NCBI RefSeq assembly: GCF_008386635.1 | Contig: NZ_VUOE01000001.1 | Location: 434,001 to 498,000 of the forward strand | Direction: 5' to 3' | Origin: Maribacter flavus | GTDB taxonomy: Bacteria; Bacteroidota; Bacteroidia; Flavobacteriales; Flavobacteriaceae | Length of the DNA stretch: 64,000 nt | Shown here: piece after piece, positions 11,079 to 21,992 of the stretch | Layout: each line of letters opens with the position of its first letter | Position numbering within the stretch: position 1 is the stretch's first letter | Notes under the pieces: model-generated | The model's database searches: none | What the model was told of the DNA's origin: nothing | What the model saw: only the letters and a program-made list of their open reading frames with translations | Made by a program: the position numbers and the translations under genes

Positions 11079-11453
11079 TTATTTAGTTGCTTTCTTCTTG
11101 TTAGCAACTGTTTTTCTCTTTCCTTTTCTGGTCCTAGAGTTGTTCTTTGTTCGCTGACCCCGTAATGGCAAACCGGCTCTATGACGAATACCTCTGTAAC
11201 ATCCAATATCCATTAATCGCTTAATGTTCAATTGAATCTCGGAGCGTAACTCACCTTCTATAGTAAATGAAGAAACTGCATCCCTGATACGACCAATCTC
11301 ATCATCGTTCCAATCAGAAACTTTAGTATCCTCACTAACTTGGGCTTTACTTAAAATCTCCTTGGCCCTGCTCTTTCCTATCCCGTAAATATAGGTCAAG
11401 GCGATTACGCCTCTTTTTTGTTTTGGTATATCAATACCCGCGATTCTTGCCAT
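11079..11453 (-). CDS. rpsM: 30S ribosomal protein S13
   Basis: A 124-residue head protein contacting the P-site tRNA and the intersubunit bridges. [20 protein letters not shown] and [19 protein letters not shown] are canonical, and the C-terminus is lysine-rich. It starts two bases after the rpmJ stop. Confidence 0.98.
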   Translation of the reverse strand: MARIAGIDIPKQKRGVIALTYIYGIGKSRAKEILSKAQVSEDTKVSDWNDDEIGRIRDAVSSFTIEGELRSEIQLNIKRLMDIGCYRGIRHRAGLPLRGQRTKNNSRTRKGKRKTVANKKKATK

Positions 11454-11455
11454 AA

Positions 11456-11572
11456 TTACCCTTGTCTTTGTTTAAATCTAGGATTCTTTTTGTTGATTAC
11501 GTACAATCTGCCTTTCCTGCGAACAATCTTACAGTCGGCACTTCTCTTTTTTACTGATGCTCTTACTTTCAT
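11456..11572 (-). CDS. rpmJ: 50S ribosomal protein L36, zinc-ligand-poor type
   Basis: A 38-residue gene read directly from the minus strand, starting [20 protein letters not shown] and ending [13 protein letters not shown]36 is one of the last proteins to join the 50S subunit. Zinc-binding L36 has three Cys and one His. Here only Cys14 remains, and the His position in NPxHKQ is Phe, so it should fold without zinc. It sits between infA and rpsM as usual. Confidence 0.96.
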   Translation of the reverse strand: MKVRASVKKRSADCKIVRRKGRLYVINKKNPRFKQRQG

Positions 11573-11578
11573 GCTATC

Positions 11579-11794
11579 TTAGTATCTATAAGTAATTCTT
11601 GCTTTTGTAAGGTCATAAGGACTCATTTCCAATTTGACCTTATCTCCAGGTAATAATTTGATATAATGCATACGCATCTTACCTGAAATATGCGCTGTAA
11701 CTACATGTCCATTTTCCAATTCAACTCGGAACATTGCGTTAGACAATGCCTCTATAATGGATCCATCTTGTTCTATCGCTGCTTGTTTGGCCAT
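11579..11794 (-). CDS. infA: translation initiation factor IF-1
   Basis: A 71-residue S1/OB-fold factor that occupies the 30S A site during initiation. [40 protein letters not shown] and the terminal [12 protein letters not shown] are typical. It begins three bases after the secY stop and precedes rpmJ. Confidence 0.98.
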   Translation of the reverse strand: MAKQAAIEQDGSIIEALSNAMFRVELENGHVVTAHISGKMRMHYIKLLPGDKVKLEMSPYDLTKARITYRY

Positions 11795-11797
11795 AAA

Positions 11798-13141
11798 TTA
11801 TGCTACTTTTCTATTTTTTCCGGTTTTCATCAATCCATCGTAATGTCTATTCAATAGATATGAATTCACCTGTTGCACAGTGTCGATTGCAACCCCTACC
11901 ATAATTAAAAGGGAAGTTCCACCATAAAATAGTGCCCATCCGGCCTGTACATCCAATAATTTTACGACGATGGCTGGTAAAACGGCCAGCAAAGCTAAAA
12001 ATATTGATCCAGGTAACGTAATTAATGACATTATTTTATCCAAATAATCGCCAGTTTCCTTTCCAGGTCTAATTCCTGGAATAAAACCTCCACTACGTTT
12101 CAAGTCATCCGCCATTTTATTGGTAGGTACGGTAATAGCGGTGTAGAAGTAGGTAAAAATTATAATAAGGAAAGCAAATAACAAGTTGTAGGCCCAACCA
12201 AAAATATCACTGAATTGTACCTGCATCCACTGTCCAAAAGTTGTATCATCAAAAGCACCACCGATCATACCAGGAACGAACATAATTGCCTGTGCAAAAA
12301 TTATGGGCATTACTCCAGAAGCATTAAGCTTTAAAGGAATATATTGTCTAGATCCCATTACGTTCTTTTCATATCCTCCGGAAGCGGTCCTTCTAGCATA
12401 CTGAACGGGTATCTGCCTGGTGGCCATTACCAACAATACACTTGCCAAAATCACCAAGAACCAAACAATAACTTCAATCAGAATGAACATGAGTCCACCG
12501 TTATTATTGGTTGTCCTGGAAACAAACTCCTGTACAAAAGATTGCGGCATCGTGGCTATGATACCAATCATAATCAATAAAGAAATACCGTTTCCAATGC
12601 CCTTATCGGTGATTTTCTCACCCAACCACATTGCAAAAACACAGCCCGAAACCAATATAATAACTGCCGGAATCATAAAATCCAAACCTTTACCCAATAC
12701 AAAGGCACTATCAGGAACACCAAATGCACCTAGACCATATAAATAAGCAGGAGCTTGAACAATACAAATACCAATGGTCAACCAACGTGTAATCTGATTA
12801 ATAGTCTTTCTACCACTTTCCCCTTCCTTTTGTAATTTCTGAAGATACGGTATGGCAATACCCATTAATTGGACTACGATAGAGGCCGATATATAAGGCA
12901 TGATACCCAAAGCAAAAATAGACGCATTCGCAAATGCCCCTCCCGTAAAAGCGTTAAGAAGACCAAAAATACCTTGGTCAGTACCATCGGCCAAACCACC
13001 TAATTGGGTAGAATCAATACCTGGAAGAACGATTTGACAACCAAACCTATACACTAAAAGAAGCCCAAGAGTAATTAGTATCCTACTCCTTAGCTCCTCT
13101 ATTTTCCAAATATTGGATATTGTATCTATAAATTTCTTCAT
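11798..13141 (-). CDS. secY: preprotein translocase subunit SecY
   Basis: The 447-residue, ten-helix channel subunit of the Sec translocon in the inner membrane. N-terminal SNIWKIEELRSRILITLGLL, the plug region (DGTDQGIFGLLNAFTGGAF), the cytosolic loop with YARR (QIPVQYARRTASGG) and RSGGFIPGIRPGKET are recognisable. It lies in its usual place between rplO and infA, so translocon synthesis is tied to ribosome synthesis. Confidence 0.98.
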   Translation of the reverse strand: MKKFIDTISNIWKIEELRSRILITLGLLLVYRFGCQIVLPGIDSTQLGGLADGTDQGIFGLLNAFTGGAFANASIFALGIMPYISASIVVQLMGIAIPYLQKLQKEGESGRKTINQITRWLTIGICIVQAPAYLYGLGAFGVPDSAFVLGKGLDFMIPAVIILVSGCVFAMWLGEKITDKGIGNGISLLIMIGIIATMPQSFVQEFVSRTTNNNGGLMFILIEVIVWFLVILASVLLVMATRQIPVQYARRTASGGYEKNVMGSRQYIPLKLNASGVMPIIFAQAIMFVPGMIGGAFDDTTFGQWMQVQFSDIFGWAYNLLFAFLIIIFTYFYTAITVPTNKMADDLKRSGGFIPGIRPGKETGDYLDKIMSLITLPGSIFLALLAVLPAIVVKLLDVQAGWALFYGGTSLLIMVGVAIDTVQQVNSYLLNRHYDGLMKTGKNRKVA

Positions 13142-13155
13142 GTTCCCGTATATAC

Positions 13156-13608
13156 TTATAAACTTATTGCTTCACCACCCGCAGCCTCGATAGCAGCCTT
13201 TGCGGAAGCAGTAAATTTATGTACCGATACCTTTAGAGCGGTCTTTAGTTCACCGCCTCCTAATATTTTAACCAAATCATTTTTTCCTACAATGCCGTTT
13301 TCGACCAAGGTTTCGAAGGAAACTGTACTCTCAATTACTTTGTTATCTACTAACTCCTGTAATTTTCCAAGGTTTATTCCTTTGTAGTCCTTTCTATTTA
13401 TGTTGGTAAAACCAAACTTGGGAACTCGTCTCTGCAAGGGCATCTGACCACCTTCGAACCCAATTTTTTTTGAGTAACCAGATCTAGATTTAGCACCTTT
13501 ATGCCCTCTTGCAGCGGTTCCACCTTTACCTGAGCCTTGTCCTCTACCTAAACGTTTACCCTCTCTATTAACGGAACCTTCTGCAGGTTTTAGATTACTT
13601 AAGTTCAT
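13156..13608 (-). CDS. rplO: 50S ribosomal protein L15
   Basis: 150 residues with the Gly/Arg/Lys-rich N-terminal extension that threads into 23S rRNA (RLGRGQGSGKGGTAARGHKG) and the PLQRRVPKFGF core. Follows rpmD by 11 bases. Confidence 0.98.
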   Translation of the reverse strand: MNLSNLKPAEGSVNREGKRLGRGQGSGKGGTAARGHKGAKSRSGYSKKIGFEGGQMPLQRRVPKFGFTNINRKDYKGINLGKLQELVDNKVIESTVSFETLVENGIVGKNDLVKILGGGELKTALKVSVHKFTASAKAAIEAAGGEAISL

Positions 13609-13619
13609 TAGATTTATGT

Positions 13620-13799
13620 TTAAGCTTCTTCGGTAGAAACCAAATGTTTAACTTTATTTATCATCCCAAGAATATTAGGTGTTGCATCATGTTCAACAAC
13701 CTGACCTATTCCTTTCAATCCAAGAGCTTGCAACGTCCTTTTTTGGTTCTGTGGCTTCTTAATACCGCTCTTTACTTGTTTTACTTTAATTTTTGCCAT
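13620..13799 (-). CDS. rpmD: 50S ribosomal protein L30
   Basis: A 59-residue gene read directly from the minus strand, starting MAKIKVKQVKSGIKKPQNQK. Continuing TLQALGLKGIGQ and the tail NKVKHLVSTEEA match the small bacterial L30. It starts 11 bases after the rpsE stop and fills the slot between rpsE and rplO, as in other spc operons. Confidence 0.95.
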   Translation of the reverse strand: MAKIKVKQVKSGIKKPQNQKRTLQALGLKGIGQVVEHDATPNILGMINKVKHLVSTEEA

Positions 13800-13810
13800 A
13801 ATTAACTGTC

Positions 13811-14335
13811 TTAACCTTTAAAAACCTTCTCCAAGGAAACTCCCCTTTGTTGTGAAATTGTTTTGGCATTCCTTAATTGTAATAAAGCGTCAAAAGTTGC
13901 CTTTACTACATTGTGAGGATTCGAAGATCCTTGAGATTTAGATAATACATCGTGAACACCCACGGCCTCTAATACCGCCCTAACTGCTCCACCGGCAATC
14001 ACACCTGTACCATGCGATGCAGGTTGAATGTAAACTCGAGCACCACCATATTTACCTTTTTGCTCATGAGGCAAAGTACCTTTGTTCAAAGGAATACGAA
14101 TCAAATTCTTTTTTCCGTCCTCAATAGCCTTTGCGATTGCGGTAGCCACCTCTTTTGATTTACCAAGACCGTGTCCTACCACTCCATTTTCATCGCCAAC
14201 AACTACGATAGCGGAAAAACCAAATGCCCTACCACCTTTCGTAACTTTGGTAACACGCTGAACGCCCACCAATCTATCCTTTAAATCTAAACCTCCTGGT
14301 TTAACTGTTTCTACATTTTTGTACTTCTGGAACAT
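13811..14335 (-). CDS. rpsE: 30S ribosomal protein S5
   Basis: 174 residues, part of the mRNA entry tunnel and a decoding-accuracy determinant. The double-stranded-RNA-binding-like N-terminal domain ([20 protein letters not shown]) and the C-terminal fold with [20 protein letters not shown] are canonical. Confidence 0.98.
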   Translation of the reverse strand: MFQKYKNVETVKPGGLDLKDRLVGVQRVTKVTKGGRAFGFSAIVVVGDENGVVGHGLGKSKEVATAIAKAIEDGKKNLIRIPLNKGTLPHEQKGKYGGARVYIQPASHGTGVIAGGAVRAVLEAVGVHDVLSKSQGSSNPHNVVKATFDALLQLRNAKTISQQRGVSLEKVFKG

Positions 14336-14344
14336 ACCTCTTAT

Positions 14345-14701
14345 TTAGAATTTTAAACCTGCTTCCCTTGCACCCTCTGCCAAGGACTTAACCCTTCCAT
14401 GGTAAAGGTTTCCGCCCCTATCAAAAGCTACCTTTTCTATACCGGCAGCCTTAGATTTTTCGGCAATCGCCTTACCTACAAGAGCAGCAATTTCCGTTTT
14501 GTTTCCTTTTGCCGATGCGATATCCTTGTCTCTGGAGGAAGCAGCCGCCAAAGTAACACCTTTCACATCATCTATCAATTGTGCATAGATTTCGCTGTTG
14601 CTTCTAAAGACGGATAATCTTGGCCTTTCGGCAGTTCCATTGGAAACCTTGCGGATTCTCCTTCGAATTCTATACTTTCTTTGTGTTTTTGATAATCCCA
14701 T
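14345..14701 (-). CDS. rplR: 50S ribosomal protein L18
   Basis: A 118-residue 5S rRNA-binding protein of the central protuberance. [20 protein letters not shown] and the C-terminal [20 protein letters not shown] are diagnostic. It lies between rplF and rpsE with short gaps. Confidence 0.98.
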   Translation of the reverse strand: MGLSKTQRKYRIRRRIRKVSNGTAERPRLSVFRSNSEIYAQLIDDVKGVTLAAASSRDKDIASAKGNKTEIAALVGKAIAEKSKAAGIEKVAFDRGGNLYHGRVKSLAEGAREAGLKF

Positions 14702-14711
14702 AATACTTTTA

Positions 14712-15254
14712 TTAAGCCGATTTACCTGCTTTTCTTCTTAATTGTTCACCAACAAATTTGACACCTTTTCCTTTGTAAGGCTCTGGCTTACGGAAGGATC
14801 TAATCTTCGCCGCAATGTGCCCAACCAACTGCTTATCGTGTGAAGTTAGTTTTACAATAGGGTTCTTACCTTTTTCTGATATGGTCTCAACTTTTACCTC
14901 TGGTGCCAAGTCGAAAATAATATTGTGGGAAAAACCTAAAGCCAAATCAAGTTTTTGACCTTGGTTACTTGCTCTATAACCTACACCCACCAATTCCAAT
15001 TCCTTGGTCCATCCTTGTGACACACCCTTCACCATATTCAATACCAATGCTCTGTACAGACCATGCTTTGCTTTATGCTCTTTAGAGTCAGACGGCCTTG
15101 TTACAAATGCCTGCCCGTCTTCTATTTTTATATCTACTCCAGAGAACTCTTGAGTCAATTCACCTAATTTCCCTTTAACGGTAATTTCCTTATCCTTGAC
15201 CTCTATGGTTACGCCTTCTGGAATTGCTATCGGATTATTTCCTATTCTAGACAT
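14712..15254 (-). CDS. rplF: 50S ribosomal protein L6
   Basis: 180 residues with two L6 repeats: [20 protein letters not shown] at the N-terminus and the C-terminal signature [20 protein letters not shown]. It sits by the factor-binding stalk base. Confidence 0.98.
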   Translation of the reverse strand: MSRIGNNPIAIPEGVTIEVKDKEITVKGKLGELTQEFSGVDIKIEDGQAFVTRPSDSKEHKAKHGLYRALVLNMVKGVSQGWTKELELVGVGYRASNQGQKLDLALGFSHNIIFDLAPEVKVETISEKGKNPIVKLTSHDKQLVGHIAAKIRSFRKPEPYKGKGVKFVGEQLRRKAGKSA

Positions 15255-15272
15255 CTTCTAACTCTTTTTCTA

Positions 15273-15671
15273 TTAATATACGTAGCATAAAACCTCCCCA
15301 CCAACGTTCTCCGCCTTGGCTTGCTTACTCGTCATAACACCGTGTGACGTTGAAACAATTGCAATACCCAATCCATTGAGGACCCTAGGCAAGTTAGCGT
15401 TGGAAGCATACTTTCTCAAACCTGGCTTACTAATACGCTCTATTTTCTTAATTACAGGTTCTTTGGTTAATTTATCGTATTTCAAGGCAATTTTTATAGT
15501 ACCTTGAACTTTGTCATCCTCGAACTTGTAACTTAAAATATATCCTTGATCGAATAATATTTTAGTAATTTCCTTTTTCAAATTCGACGCAGGGATTTCA
15601 ACAACTCTGTGTCCTGCCCTACTCGCATTTCTAATCCTTGTTAGATAATCTGCTATAGTATCTGTTACCAT
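15273..15671 (-). CDS. rpsH: 30S ribosomal protein S8
   Basis: A 132-residue 16S central-domain binder. [20 protein letters not shown] and the C-terminal [20 protein letters not shown] are typical. In E. coli S8 represses the spc operon; no comparable operator could be judged here by eye. Confidence 0.98.
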   Translation of the reverse strand: MVTDTIADYLTRIRNASRAGHRVVEIPASNLKKEITKILFDQGYILSYKFEDDKVQGTIKIALKYDKLTKEPVIKKIERISKPGLRKYASNANLPRVLNGLGIAIVSTSHGVMTSKQAKAENVGGEVLCYVY

Positions 15672-15736
15672 TTATATATAATTCGGTGACGGTTTTTAGC
15701 CTTTTGCTAAACCTGAAACCAGTTATTCAATTTATT

Positions 15737-16006
15737 TTACCAGCTGGCTTTTTTAACCCCAGGTATCAAACCTTGGTTTGCCATTTCCCTGAACATAACC
15801 CTAGAGATACCAAAAGTCCTCATGTAACCTTTAGGTCTTCCGGTAAGTTTACACCTGTTGTGCATACGTACCGGAGAGGCATTTCTTGGCAATTTCTGTA
15901 GCGCCTCATAATCTCCAGCTTCCTTTAAAGCTTTACGTTTTTCAGCATATTTAGCTACAGCCTTTGCCCTTTTTCTCTCACGGGCTTTCATTGATTCTTT
16001 AGCCAT
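15737..16006 (-). CDS. rpsN: 30S ribosomal protein S14, zinc-free type
   Basis: 89 residues, the longer form that lacks the CxxC...CxxC zinc ribbon; only one Cys ([20 protein letters not shown]) is present. The C-terminal [11 protein letters not shown] is canonical. It starts one base after the rplE stop. Confidence 0.98.
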   Translation of the reverse strand: MAKESMKARERKRAKAVAKYAEKRKALKEAGDYEALQKLPRNASPVRMHNRCKLTGRPKGYMRTFGISRVMFREMANQGLIPGVKKASW

Positions 16007-16007
16007 C

Positions 16008-16559
16008 CTAATTCTTTTTAAAAGGTAATCCTAATTCCGTTAATAATGATTTTGCTTCCTTATCCGTTTCGGCAGAGGTTACAAATGTCACATCCATCCC
16101 ATTGATTCTGTTAATCTTATCAATATTGATCTCCGGGAAAATGATTTGCTCCGTGATTCCAAGATTATAGTTTCCACGTCCATCAAAACCAGTGGCCTTA
16201 ATTCCTTGAAAATCCCTAACCCTAGGAAGGGCCGAAGTAACCAATCTATCTAAAAATTCATACATCCGGTCCCCTCTCAGTGTCACCTTAGCACCAATCG
16301 GCATACCTTTTCTTAGTTTGAAAGCCGCAACGTCCTTTTTAGACATGGTAGCCACTGCCTTTTGACCCGTAATCATTGTCATCTCATCCACAGCATGATC
16401 AATGAGTTTTTTATCGGCCACAGCAGCACCAACACCCCTACTCACAACAATCTTCTTGAGTTTTGGAACCTGCATTACGTTCTTGTAACCAAATTCTTCG
16501 GTCAAGGCCGCTACGATACGGTCTTTATATTCTTTCTTTAATCTTGCAACGTAAGCCAT
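16008..16559 (-). CDS. rplE: 50S ribosomal protein L5
   Basis: A 183-residue 5S rRNA and P-site tRNA contact. [40 protein letters not shown] and [20 protein letters not shown] match the family in order. It starts two bases after rplX. Confidence 0.98.
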   Translation of the reverse strand: MAYVARLKKEYKDRIVAALTEEFGYKNVMQVPKLKKIVVSRGVGAAVADKKLIDHAVDEMTMITGQKAVATMSKKDVAAFKLRKGMPIGAKVTLRGDRMYEFLDRLVTSALPRVRDFQGIKATGFDGRGNYNLGITEQIIFPEINIDKINRINGMDVTFVTSAETDKEAKSLLTELGLPFKKN

Positions 16560-16561
16560 AA

Positions 16562-16876
16562 CTAAATTACTTCATTTGATTTCTTGGCAACTCTAACCTT
16601 TTTTCCGTCCCTCACCTCGTAACCTACTCTCGTAGTTTCACCAGATTTTGAGTCGATCAACGATAAATTGGAAATATGGATCAAGGCTTCTTTTTTAACG
16701 ATACCACCTTGAGGGTTTTGCGCACTTGGTTTTTCATGTTTGGAAACCATATTCACTCCCTCTACAATCGCTTTATTTTTTTCAAGATTTACGGACATAA
16801 CCTTACCTTCAGAACCTTTATGGTCTCCGGCAACGACCCTTACCGTATCTCCTGTTTTTATCTTTAACTTCTTCAT
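16562..16876 (-). CDS. rplX: 50S ribosomal protein L24
   Basis: A 104-residue KOW-domain protein ([20 protein letters not shown]) acting in early 50S assembly and at the tunnel exit. Standard position between rplN and rplE. Confidence 0.98.
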   Translation of the reverse strand: MKKLKIKTGDTVRVVAGDHKGSEGKVMSVNLEKNKAIVEGVNMVSKHEKPSAQNPQGGIVKKEALIHISNLSLIDSKSGETTRVGYEVRDGKKVRVAKKSNEVI

Positions 16877-16889
16877 TTTACTAGTCTAA

Positions 16890-17258
16890 TTATAGTACCT
16901 CGGGGGCCAATGAAACAATTTTCATGAACTGCTTGTCCCTTAGCTCTCTTGCTACGGGGCCGAAAACACGCGTACCTCGCATTTCACCTGCTGGATTCAA
17001 CAATACACATGCATTGTCATCAAATCGGATATAAGAACCATCCGGTCTTCTTACCTCCTTTTTGGTCCTAACAACCACGGCTGTAGAAACCGCACCCTTT
17101 TTTATACCTCCGTTTGGAGTAGCTTCCTTTACGGTAACTACGATTTTATCCCCAATGGAAGCGTATCTTCTTTTTGTACCACCTAGAACACGGATAGTTA
17201 AAACTTCCTTAGCTCCGGTATTATCCGCTACCTTTAATCTAGATTCTTGCTGTAACAT
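16890..17258 (-). CDS. rplN: 50S ribosomal protein L14
   Basis: A 122-residue beta-barrel protein at the subunit interface: [20 protein letters not shown] and the terminal [12 protein letters not shown] are canonical. Starts three bases after the rpsQ stop. Confidence 0.98.
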   Translation of the reverse strand: MLQQESRLKVADNTGAKEVLTIRVLGGTKRRYASIGDKIVVTVKEATPNGGIKKGAVSTAVVVRTKKEVRRPDGSYIRFDDNACVLLNPAGEMRGTRVFGPVARELRDKQFMKIVSLAPEVL

Positions 17259-17261
17259 AAC

Positions 17262-17519
17262 TTATTTGGCTCTTTCTAAGATTTCTACTAACCTCCAACA
17301 CTTGGTCTTGCTCATAGGACGTGTCTCCATAATTTTTACGGTATCGCCGATATTGCAATCGTTCTTTTCGTCATGGGCAACATATTTCTTTGTTTTCAAA
17401 ACGAACTTACCGTACATAGGGTGTTTAACTCTCTTAACCTCAGAAACAACAATGGACTTTTCCATCTTGTCGCTGGTTACTACCCCAATTCTCTCTTTTC
17501 TTAAGTTTCTTTTTTCCAT
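17262..17519 (-). CDS. rpsQ: 30S ribosomal protein S17
   Basis: An 85-residue OB-fold protein: [20 protein letters not shown] and [20 protein letters not shown] identify it. Follows rpmC by 13 bases. Confidence 0.98.
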   Translation of the reverse strand: MEKRNLRKERIGVVTSDKMEKSIVVSEVKRVKHPMYGKFVLKTKKYVAHDEKNDCNIGDTVKIMETRPMSKTKCWRLVEILERAK

Positions 17520-17532
17520 AAAGCAGAACCAA

Positions 17533-17724
17533 TTATTGGTTTTCCCTTTTAGTTAATTCAGTAGCCAATCTTGCAACCGTTCTTCTTACTTTTCTAATTT
17601 GAAGAGGGTTTTCCAATGGAGTCACAAAATGAGCCATTTTTAAATCTGCATGTTGCTTCTTATACTCTGCAAGTTTTTCCGTAAGCCCTTCAACAGACAA
17701 CTCCTTTATTTCTTGATTTTTCAT
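17533..17724 (-). CDS. rpmC: 50S ribosomal protein L29
   Basis: A 63-residue two-helix protein at the exit tunnel, near the docking site for trigger factor and [23 protein letters not shown] and the [18 protein letters not shown] motif are typical. Confidence 0.98.
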   Translation of the reverse strand: MKNQEIKELSVEGLTEKLAEYKKQHADLKMAHFVTPLENPLQIRKVRRTVARLATELTKRENQ

Positions 17725-17736
17725 GATTTCCTACGA

Positions 17737-18162
17737 TTAATTGTCAACTGTATAATCTCTTGCAACAATGAATTTTGTTCGTACCGGTAGCTTCTGAGCC
17801 GCAAGTCTAAGTGCCTCTTTGGCTATGTCAATTGACACACCGGCAATTTCGAACATTACTCTACCTGGCTTTACAACGGCCACAAAGTATTCAGGCGCAC
17901 CCTTTCCTTTACCCATACGCACCTCCAAAGGTTTTTTGGTAATAGGCTTGTCTGGAAAAATTTTTATCCATAGTTGACCTTCCCTTTTCATATATCTTGT
18001 AGCTGCAATACGAGCGGCTTCAATTTGACGGGAAGTCAAAAAAGAAGAGTCCATAGATTTTATTCCGAACATACCATTAGAAAGTTGATGCCCTCTGCCG
18101 GCAATACCTTTCATCCGGCCTTTCTGCATTTTTCGGAACTTAGTTCTTTTTGGTTGTAACAT
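17737..18162 (-). CDS. rplP: 50S ribosomal protein L16
   Basis: 141 residues, next to the A-site t[23 protein letters not shown] and [20 protein letters not shown] are diagnostic. Confidence 0.98.
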   Translation of the reverse strand: MLQPKRTKFRKMQKGRMKGIAGRGHQLSNGMFGIKSMDSSFLTSRQIEAARIAATRYMKREGQLWIKIFPDKPITKKPLEVRMGKGKGAPEYFVAVVKPGRVMFEIAGVSIDIAKEALRLAAQKLPVRTKFIVARDYTVDN

Positions 18163-18183
18163 TTTTCTCTACTTCTTTAGTTA

Positions 18184-18903
18184 TTACTTTCTACGACGTG
18201 GCTTTCTTGCACCTTCTTGTTTACCGGGTTTGGAGGCCTGTCCTTTTTGCATTCCAGTTAATGGAGAAAGTTCCCTTTTTCCATAAACTTCACCTTTCAT
18301 AATCCAAACCTTAATACCCAATTTTCCATAAGTAGTTTGAGCTTCTTGTAAAGCATAGTCTATATCAGCCCTGAAAGTGGACAATGGAATTCTACCTTCT
18401 TTGTAAGATTCTGAACGTGCCATTTCCGCACCATTCAAACGACCGGATATCTGTACTTTAATACCTTCCGCATTCATCCTCATAGCAGCGGCAATCGCCA
18501 TTTTAATTGCTCTCCTAAAAGAAATTCGGCTCTCGATTTGACGTGCAATACTGGCAGCAACAAGATTGGCATCCAACTCAGGTCTCTTAATTTCGTAGAT
18601 ATTTATCTGGACTTCCTTATTGGTAATCTTTTTAAGCTCTTCCTTCAACTTATCTACCTCTTGCCCGCCTTTACCTATTATAATTCCAGGTCTTGCCGTA
18701 GTTACGGTAACCGTTATAAGTTTAAGGGTTCTTTCGATAATAACCCTGGAAACGCTTGCCTTAGAAAGCCTAGCATGGATATACTTTCTAATCTTATCAT
18801 CCTCTGCCAACTTATCGCCATAATCATTTCCACCGTACCAGTTGGACTCCCATCCCCTGATAATTCCTAGACGATTTCCTATTGGATTTGTTTTCTGTCC
18901 CAT
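18184..18903 (-). CDS. rpsC: 30S ribosomal protein S3
   Basis: 239 residues, part of the mRNA entry helicase. N-terminal [20 protein letters not shown], the KH domain with [17 protein letters not shown] and the C-terminal [20 protein letters not shown] are present. The tail is Lys/Arg-rich. Starts one base after the rplV stop. Confidence 0.98.
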   Translation of the reverse strand: MGQKTNPIGNRLGIIRGWESNWYGGNDYGDKLAEDDKIRKYIHARLSKASVSRVIIERTLKLITVTVTTARPGIIIGKGGQEVDKLKEELKKITNKEVQINIYEIKRPELDANLVAASIARQIESRISFRRAIKMAIAAAMRMNAEGIKVQISGRLNGAEMARSESYKEGRIPLSTFRADIDYALQEAQTTYGKLGIKVWIMKGEVYGKRELSPLTGMQKGQASKPGKQEGARKPRRRK

Positions 18904-18904
18904 T

Positions 18905-19312
18905 CTAGCTTTCTGTATTTGTATTAGACCCTAAAACCAAGGTTACGTGGTTTGAACGTTTTCTTATCCTATGTGCCCTTCCTTGAGGAGCAGGACGCAA
19001 CCTTTTGAGCATTGCCCCACTGTCCACACGAATTTCGGAAACAACCAAATCAGCGTCTTCTAAACTGGCATCCTCGTTCTTGGCTTGCCAATTGGCCAAA
19101 GCGGATAACAACAATTTTTCCAACTTTCTCGAAGCTTCCTTAGGATTGAATCTCAATATAGCCAAAGCCCTTTCTACCTTCTCGCCACGAACTAAATCGG
19201 CAACCAATCTCATTTTCCGTGGTGATGTTGGACAGTTGTTCAATTTAGCGAAAGCTACTTTCTGCTTTTCAGCCTTAATTCTTTCGGCCATTTGTTTTTT
19301 ACGAACTCCCAT
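18905..19312 (-). CDS. rplV: 50S ribosomal protein L22
   Basis: 135 residues lining the exit tunnel. The core begins at [20 protein letters not shown], and the tunnel hairpin is in [20 protein letters not shown]. The ~20-residue basic N-terminal leader is longer than in E. coli L22. Confidence 0.98.
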   Translation of the reverse strand: MGVRKKQMAERIKAEKQKVAFAKLNNCPTSPRKMRLVADLVRGEKVERALAILRFNPKEASRKLEKLLLSALANWQAKNEDASLEDADLVVSEIRVDSGAMLKRLRPAPQGRAHRIRKRSNHVTLVLGSNTNTES

Positions 19313-19315
19313 AGC

Positions 19316-19594
19316 TTACTTCTTACCTTTATTCTTTGCACCTGCATGACCTCTAAAAGACCTTGTTGGTGAAAATTCTCCTAATTTATGTCCAACCATG
19401 TTCTCGGTTACGAAAACAGGTACAAATTGTTTCCCATTATGCACAGCAATTGTAAGTCCTACAAAATCCGGAGTTATCATTGATGCCCTGGACCATGTTT
19501 TTATTACGGACTTCTTACCGGAAGAAACACTTTCCTGAATCTTCTTTTCTAAACTGTAATGAACGTAAGGTCCTTTTTTTAGTGAACGTGCCAT
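19316..19594 (-). CDS. rpsS: 30S ribosomal protein S19
   Basis: A 92-residue head protein: [20 protein letters not shown] and [18 protein letters not shown] are canonical. Starts three bases after rplV in gene order. Confidence 0.98.
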   Translation of the reverse strand: MARSLKKGPYVHYSLEKKIQESVSSGKKSVIKTWSRASMITPDFVGLTIAVHNGKQFVPVFVTENMVGHKLGEFSPTRSFRGHAGAKNKGKK

Positions 19595-19607
19595 TTCTTT
19601 CTACTTT

Positions 19608-20432
19608 TTATTTCTTTCTACGTTCTATTATATACTTATTGGTACTCTTGGTCTTAGATCGAGTTCTATAACCTTTAGCAGGTACACCATTTCTTGATCT
19701 TGGGTGACCTCCTGAAGCCCTACCTTCACCACCTCCCATTGGATGATCAACAGGGTTCATAGCAACTGGCCTTGTTCTAGGCCTTCTACCCAACCATCTA
19801 CTTCTACCGGCTTTACCAGACACCAACAACTGATGATCAGAGTTTGAAACAGCACCAACGGTAGCCATACAAGCAGATAAAACCAATCTTGTTTCACCAG
19901 AAGGCATTTTTACGGTTACAAATTTCCCATCCTTTGCCATCAACTGAGCAAAAGTACCGGCACTCCTAGCCATCACAGCACCTTGTCCAGGACGTAACTC
20001 GATACAGGAAATAATGGTACCCAAAGGAATTTCACCGAGAGGCAAAGCATTTCCAATTTCTGGGGCAGAACCTGTACCGGCAGAAACCTGCTGGTCAACC
20101 TTCAAACCATTTTGGGCAATAACATATCTCTTCTCACCATCAGCATACTCCAACAATGCAATAAATGCCGTTCTATTTGGATCATACTCAATCGACTTTA
20201 CGATAGCCGTCACATCTTGCTTATCCCTTTTGAAATCGATTACACGGTACCTTCTTTTATGACCACCTCCCTTTTGGCGAATGGTCATCTTTCCTTGGCT
20301 GTTTCTACCTCCCGACTTTTTTAACGGAGCAAGTAAGCTCTTCTCCGGCTTATCAGCAGTAATGGCGTCAAACCCATTTACTACTCTAAAACGCTGTCCA
20401 GGAGTGATTGGTTTTAATTTTCTAACTGACAT
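19608..20432 (-). CDS. rplB: 50S ribosomal protein L2
   Basis: 274 residues, needed for subunit association and the peptidyl transferase centre. [20 protein letters not shown], the conserved [20 protein letters not shown] loop and a basic tail identify it. Confidence 0.99.
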   Translation of the reverse strand: MSVRKLKPITPGQRFRVVNGFDAITADKPEKSLLAPLKKSGGRNSQGKMTIRQKGGGHKRRYRVIDFKRDKQDVTAIVKSIEYDPNRTAFIALLEYADGEKRYVIAQNGLKVDQQVSAGTGSAPEIGNALPLGEIPLGTIISCIELRPGQGAVMARSAGTFAQLMAKDGKFVTVKMPSGETRLVLSACMATVGAVSNSDHQLLVSGKAGRSRWLGRRPRTRPVAMNPVDHPMGGGEGRASGGHPRSRNGVPAKGYRTRSKTKSTNKYIIERRKK

Positions 20433-20441
20433 TCCTTGTCT

Positions 20442-20732
20442 TTATAGATTACTGTAAAAATCAATTATATCACCTTCCACAACATCGACAATTGCCTTCT
20501 TTGTAGCGTTTGTCTTTCCATGCTGCACACCAGTTTTTGTATATCTGGTCTTTCTAGATGGCCCATAATTCATCGTTCTAACTTTCTTCACCGAAACACC
20601 ATAAGTAGCTTCCACCGCATCCTTAATCTGAATCTTGTTGGCCTTCGGATCAACTAGGAAACCATAACGGTTGTTCAACTCGCCTTCAGCGGTCATCTTT
20701 TCCGTTATAATTGGTTTTATCAACACGCTCAT
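20442..20732 (-). CDS. rplW: 50S ribosomal protein L23
   Basis: A 96-residue exit-tunnel protein: SVLIKPIITEKMTAEGELNN and VKKVRTMNYGPSRKTRYTK are family motifs. Four bases separate it from the rplD stop. Confidence 0.98.
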   Translation of the reverse strand: MSVLIKPIITEKMTAEGELNNRYGFLVDPKANKIQIKDAVEATYGVSVKKVRTMNYGPSRKTRYTKTGVQHGKTNATKKAIVDVVEGDIIDFYSNL

Positions 20733-20736
20733 GATT

Positions 20737-21369
20737 CTACTTATTATTTAAATTTGATTCGATTCCTTCTAGTGAGCCCTCCAACAATACAACGCTTGAT
20801 GCATTTAATATTTTGTAAGTACTTAACCCTGAATTGGTTACAACATCAGAACCCTTGAAATTACGAGATGACAAATATACGCCTTTATTTGAATCGCCCA
20901 ACACTATTAAGGACTTTTTGTTCTCTAGCCCTAACGACTTTAAAACATTTACAAAATCCTTAGTCTTTGGTGTGTCAAAATCAAAGTCCTCCACTACTAT
21001 GATTGCATTCTCCTTTGACTTAATACTTAAAGCAGATTTTCTTGCCAAACGCTTAAGATTCTTATTCAGTTTTTGAGAATAGTCCTTAGGTCTAGGTCCA
21101 AAAATTCTACCCCCGCCTCTAAAAACAGGAGATTTGATACTACCTGCCCTAGCGGTTCCTGTTCCTTTTTGCTTCTTTATCTTTCTGGTACTCCCAGCTA
21201 TTTCACCACGTTCCTTAGCTTTATGGGTACCCTGTCTTTGATGGGCCAAAAATTGCTTAACATCCAAGTAGACGGCATGTTCATTTGGCTCTATTCCGAA
21301 TACACTGTCAGAAAGCTCAGCCTTTCTACCCGTATCTTTTCCTTTAATATCTAATACTGCTACCTTCAT
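20737..21369 (-). CDS. rplD: 50S ribosomal protein L4
   Basis: 210 residues from [21 protein letters not shown] longer open frame adds 17 residues (from 21420), but they lie inside rplC and are not L4-like. The chosen ATG shares its A with the rplC stop (TAATG), typical of translational coupling. The long loop with [20 protein letters not shown] reaches into the exit tunnel. In enterobacteria L4 represses the S10 operon. Confidence 0.97.
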   Translation of the reverse strand: MKVAVLDIKGKDTGRKAELSDSVFGIEPNEHAVYLDVKQFLAHQRQGTHKAKERGEIAGSTRKIKKQKGTGTARAGSIKSPVFRGGGRIFGPRPKDYSQKLNKNLKRLARKSALSIKSKENAIIVVEDFDFDTPKTKDFVNVLKSLGLENKKSLIVLGDSNKGVYLSSRNFKGSDVVTNSGLSTYKILNASSVVLLEGSLEGIESNLNNK

Positions 21370-21992
21370 TATTGCCATCTTTGAATAGTTACGTACCCAT
21401 TTTTGTGACCGGGAACACATCCTTTTACCACCAAAAGGTTTTTCTCCGGAACCACTTTTAAAACTCTAAGGTTTTGAACGGTCACCCTTTCACCACCCAT
21501 TCTACCAGCCATTTTCATTCCTTTGAAAACCCTAGCCGGATAAGAAGCTGCACCAATGGACCCAGGAGCCCTTAATCTGTTGTGTTGACCATGTGTTGAC
21601 TGACCAACACCGCCAAAACCGTGTCTTTTTACAACACCTTGAAATCCTTTACCTTTAGATGTACCAATAACATCCACAAATTCTCCTTCTACAAACAAAT
21701 CAACACTTAGAGTGTCCCCTAATTTGTACTCTCCTTCAAATCCTTGGAACTCAATGACCTTTTTCTTGGGAGAAGCACCTGCTTTTTTAAAGTGACCGGT
21801 TTCGGCCTTGTTAGCACGCTTTTCTGCCTTGTCATCGAAACCAAGTTGAAGGGCATTATACCCGTCCACCTCTTCGGTTCTGACTTGGGTAACTACACAT
21901 GGCCCAGCCTCAATAACGGTACATGGAACGTTTTTTCCATTCTCGTCAAAAATGCTGGTCATGCCTACTTTTTTTCCTATTAACCCAGACAT
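21369..21992 (-). CDS. rplC: 50S ribosomal protein L3
   Basis: 207 residues, an early 50S assembly protein reaching to the peptidyl transferase centre. [20 protein letters not shown] and [20 protein letters not shown] (with the conserved Gln methylated in E. coli) are canonical. It is preceded by an unusually long structured gap after rpsJ. Confidence 0.99.
   Translation of the reverse strand: MSGLIGKKVGMTSIFDENGKNVPCTVIEAGPCVVTQVRTEEVDGYNALQLGFDDKAEKRANKAETGHFKKAGASPKKKVIEFQGFEGEYKLGDTLSVDLFVEGEFVDVIGTSKGKGFQGVVKRHGFGGVGQSTHGQHNRLRAPGSIGAASYPARVFKGMKMAGRMGGERVTVQNLRVLKVVPEKNLLVVKGCVPGHKNGYVTIQRWQ

Noticed and set aside
20737-21420. Longer rplD frame starting at 21420 (227 residues)
   Set aside because: The extra 17 residues lie inside rplC and are not L4-like; the ATG at 21369 overlaps the rplC stop as TAATG.
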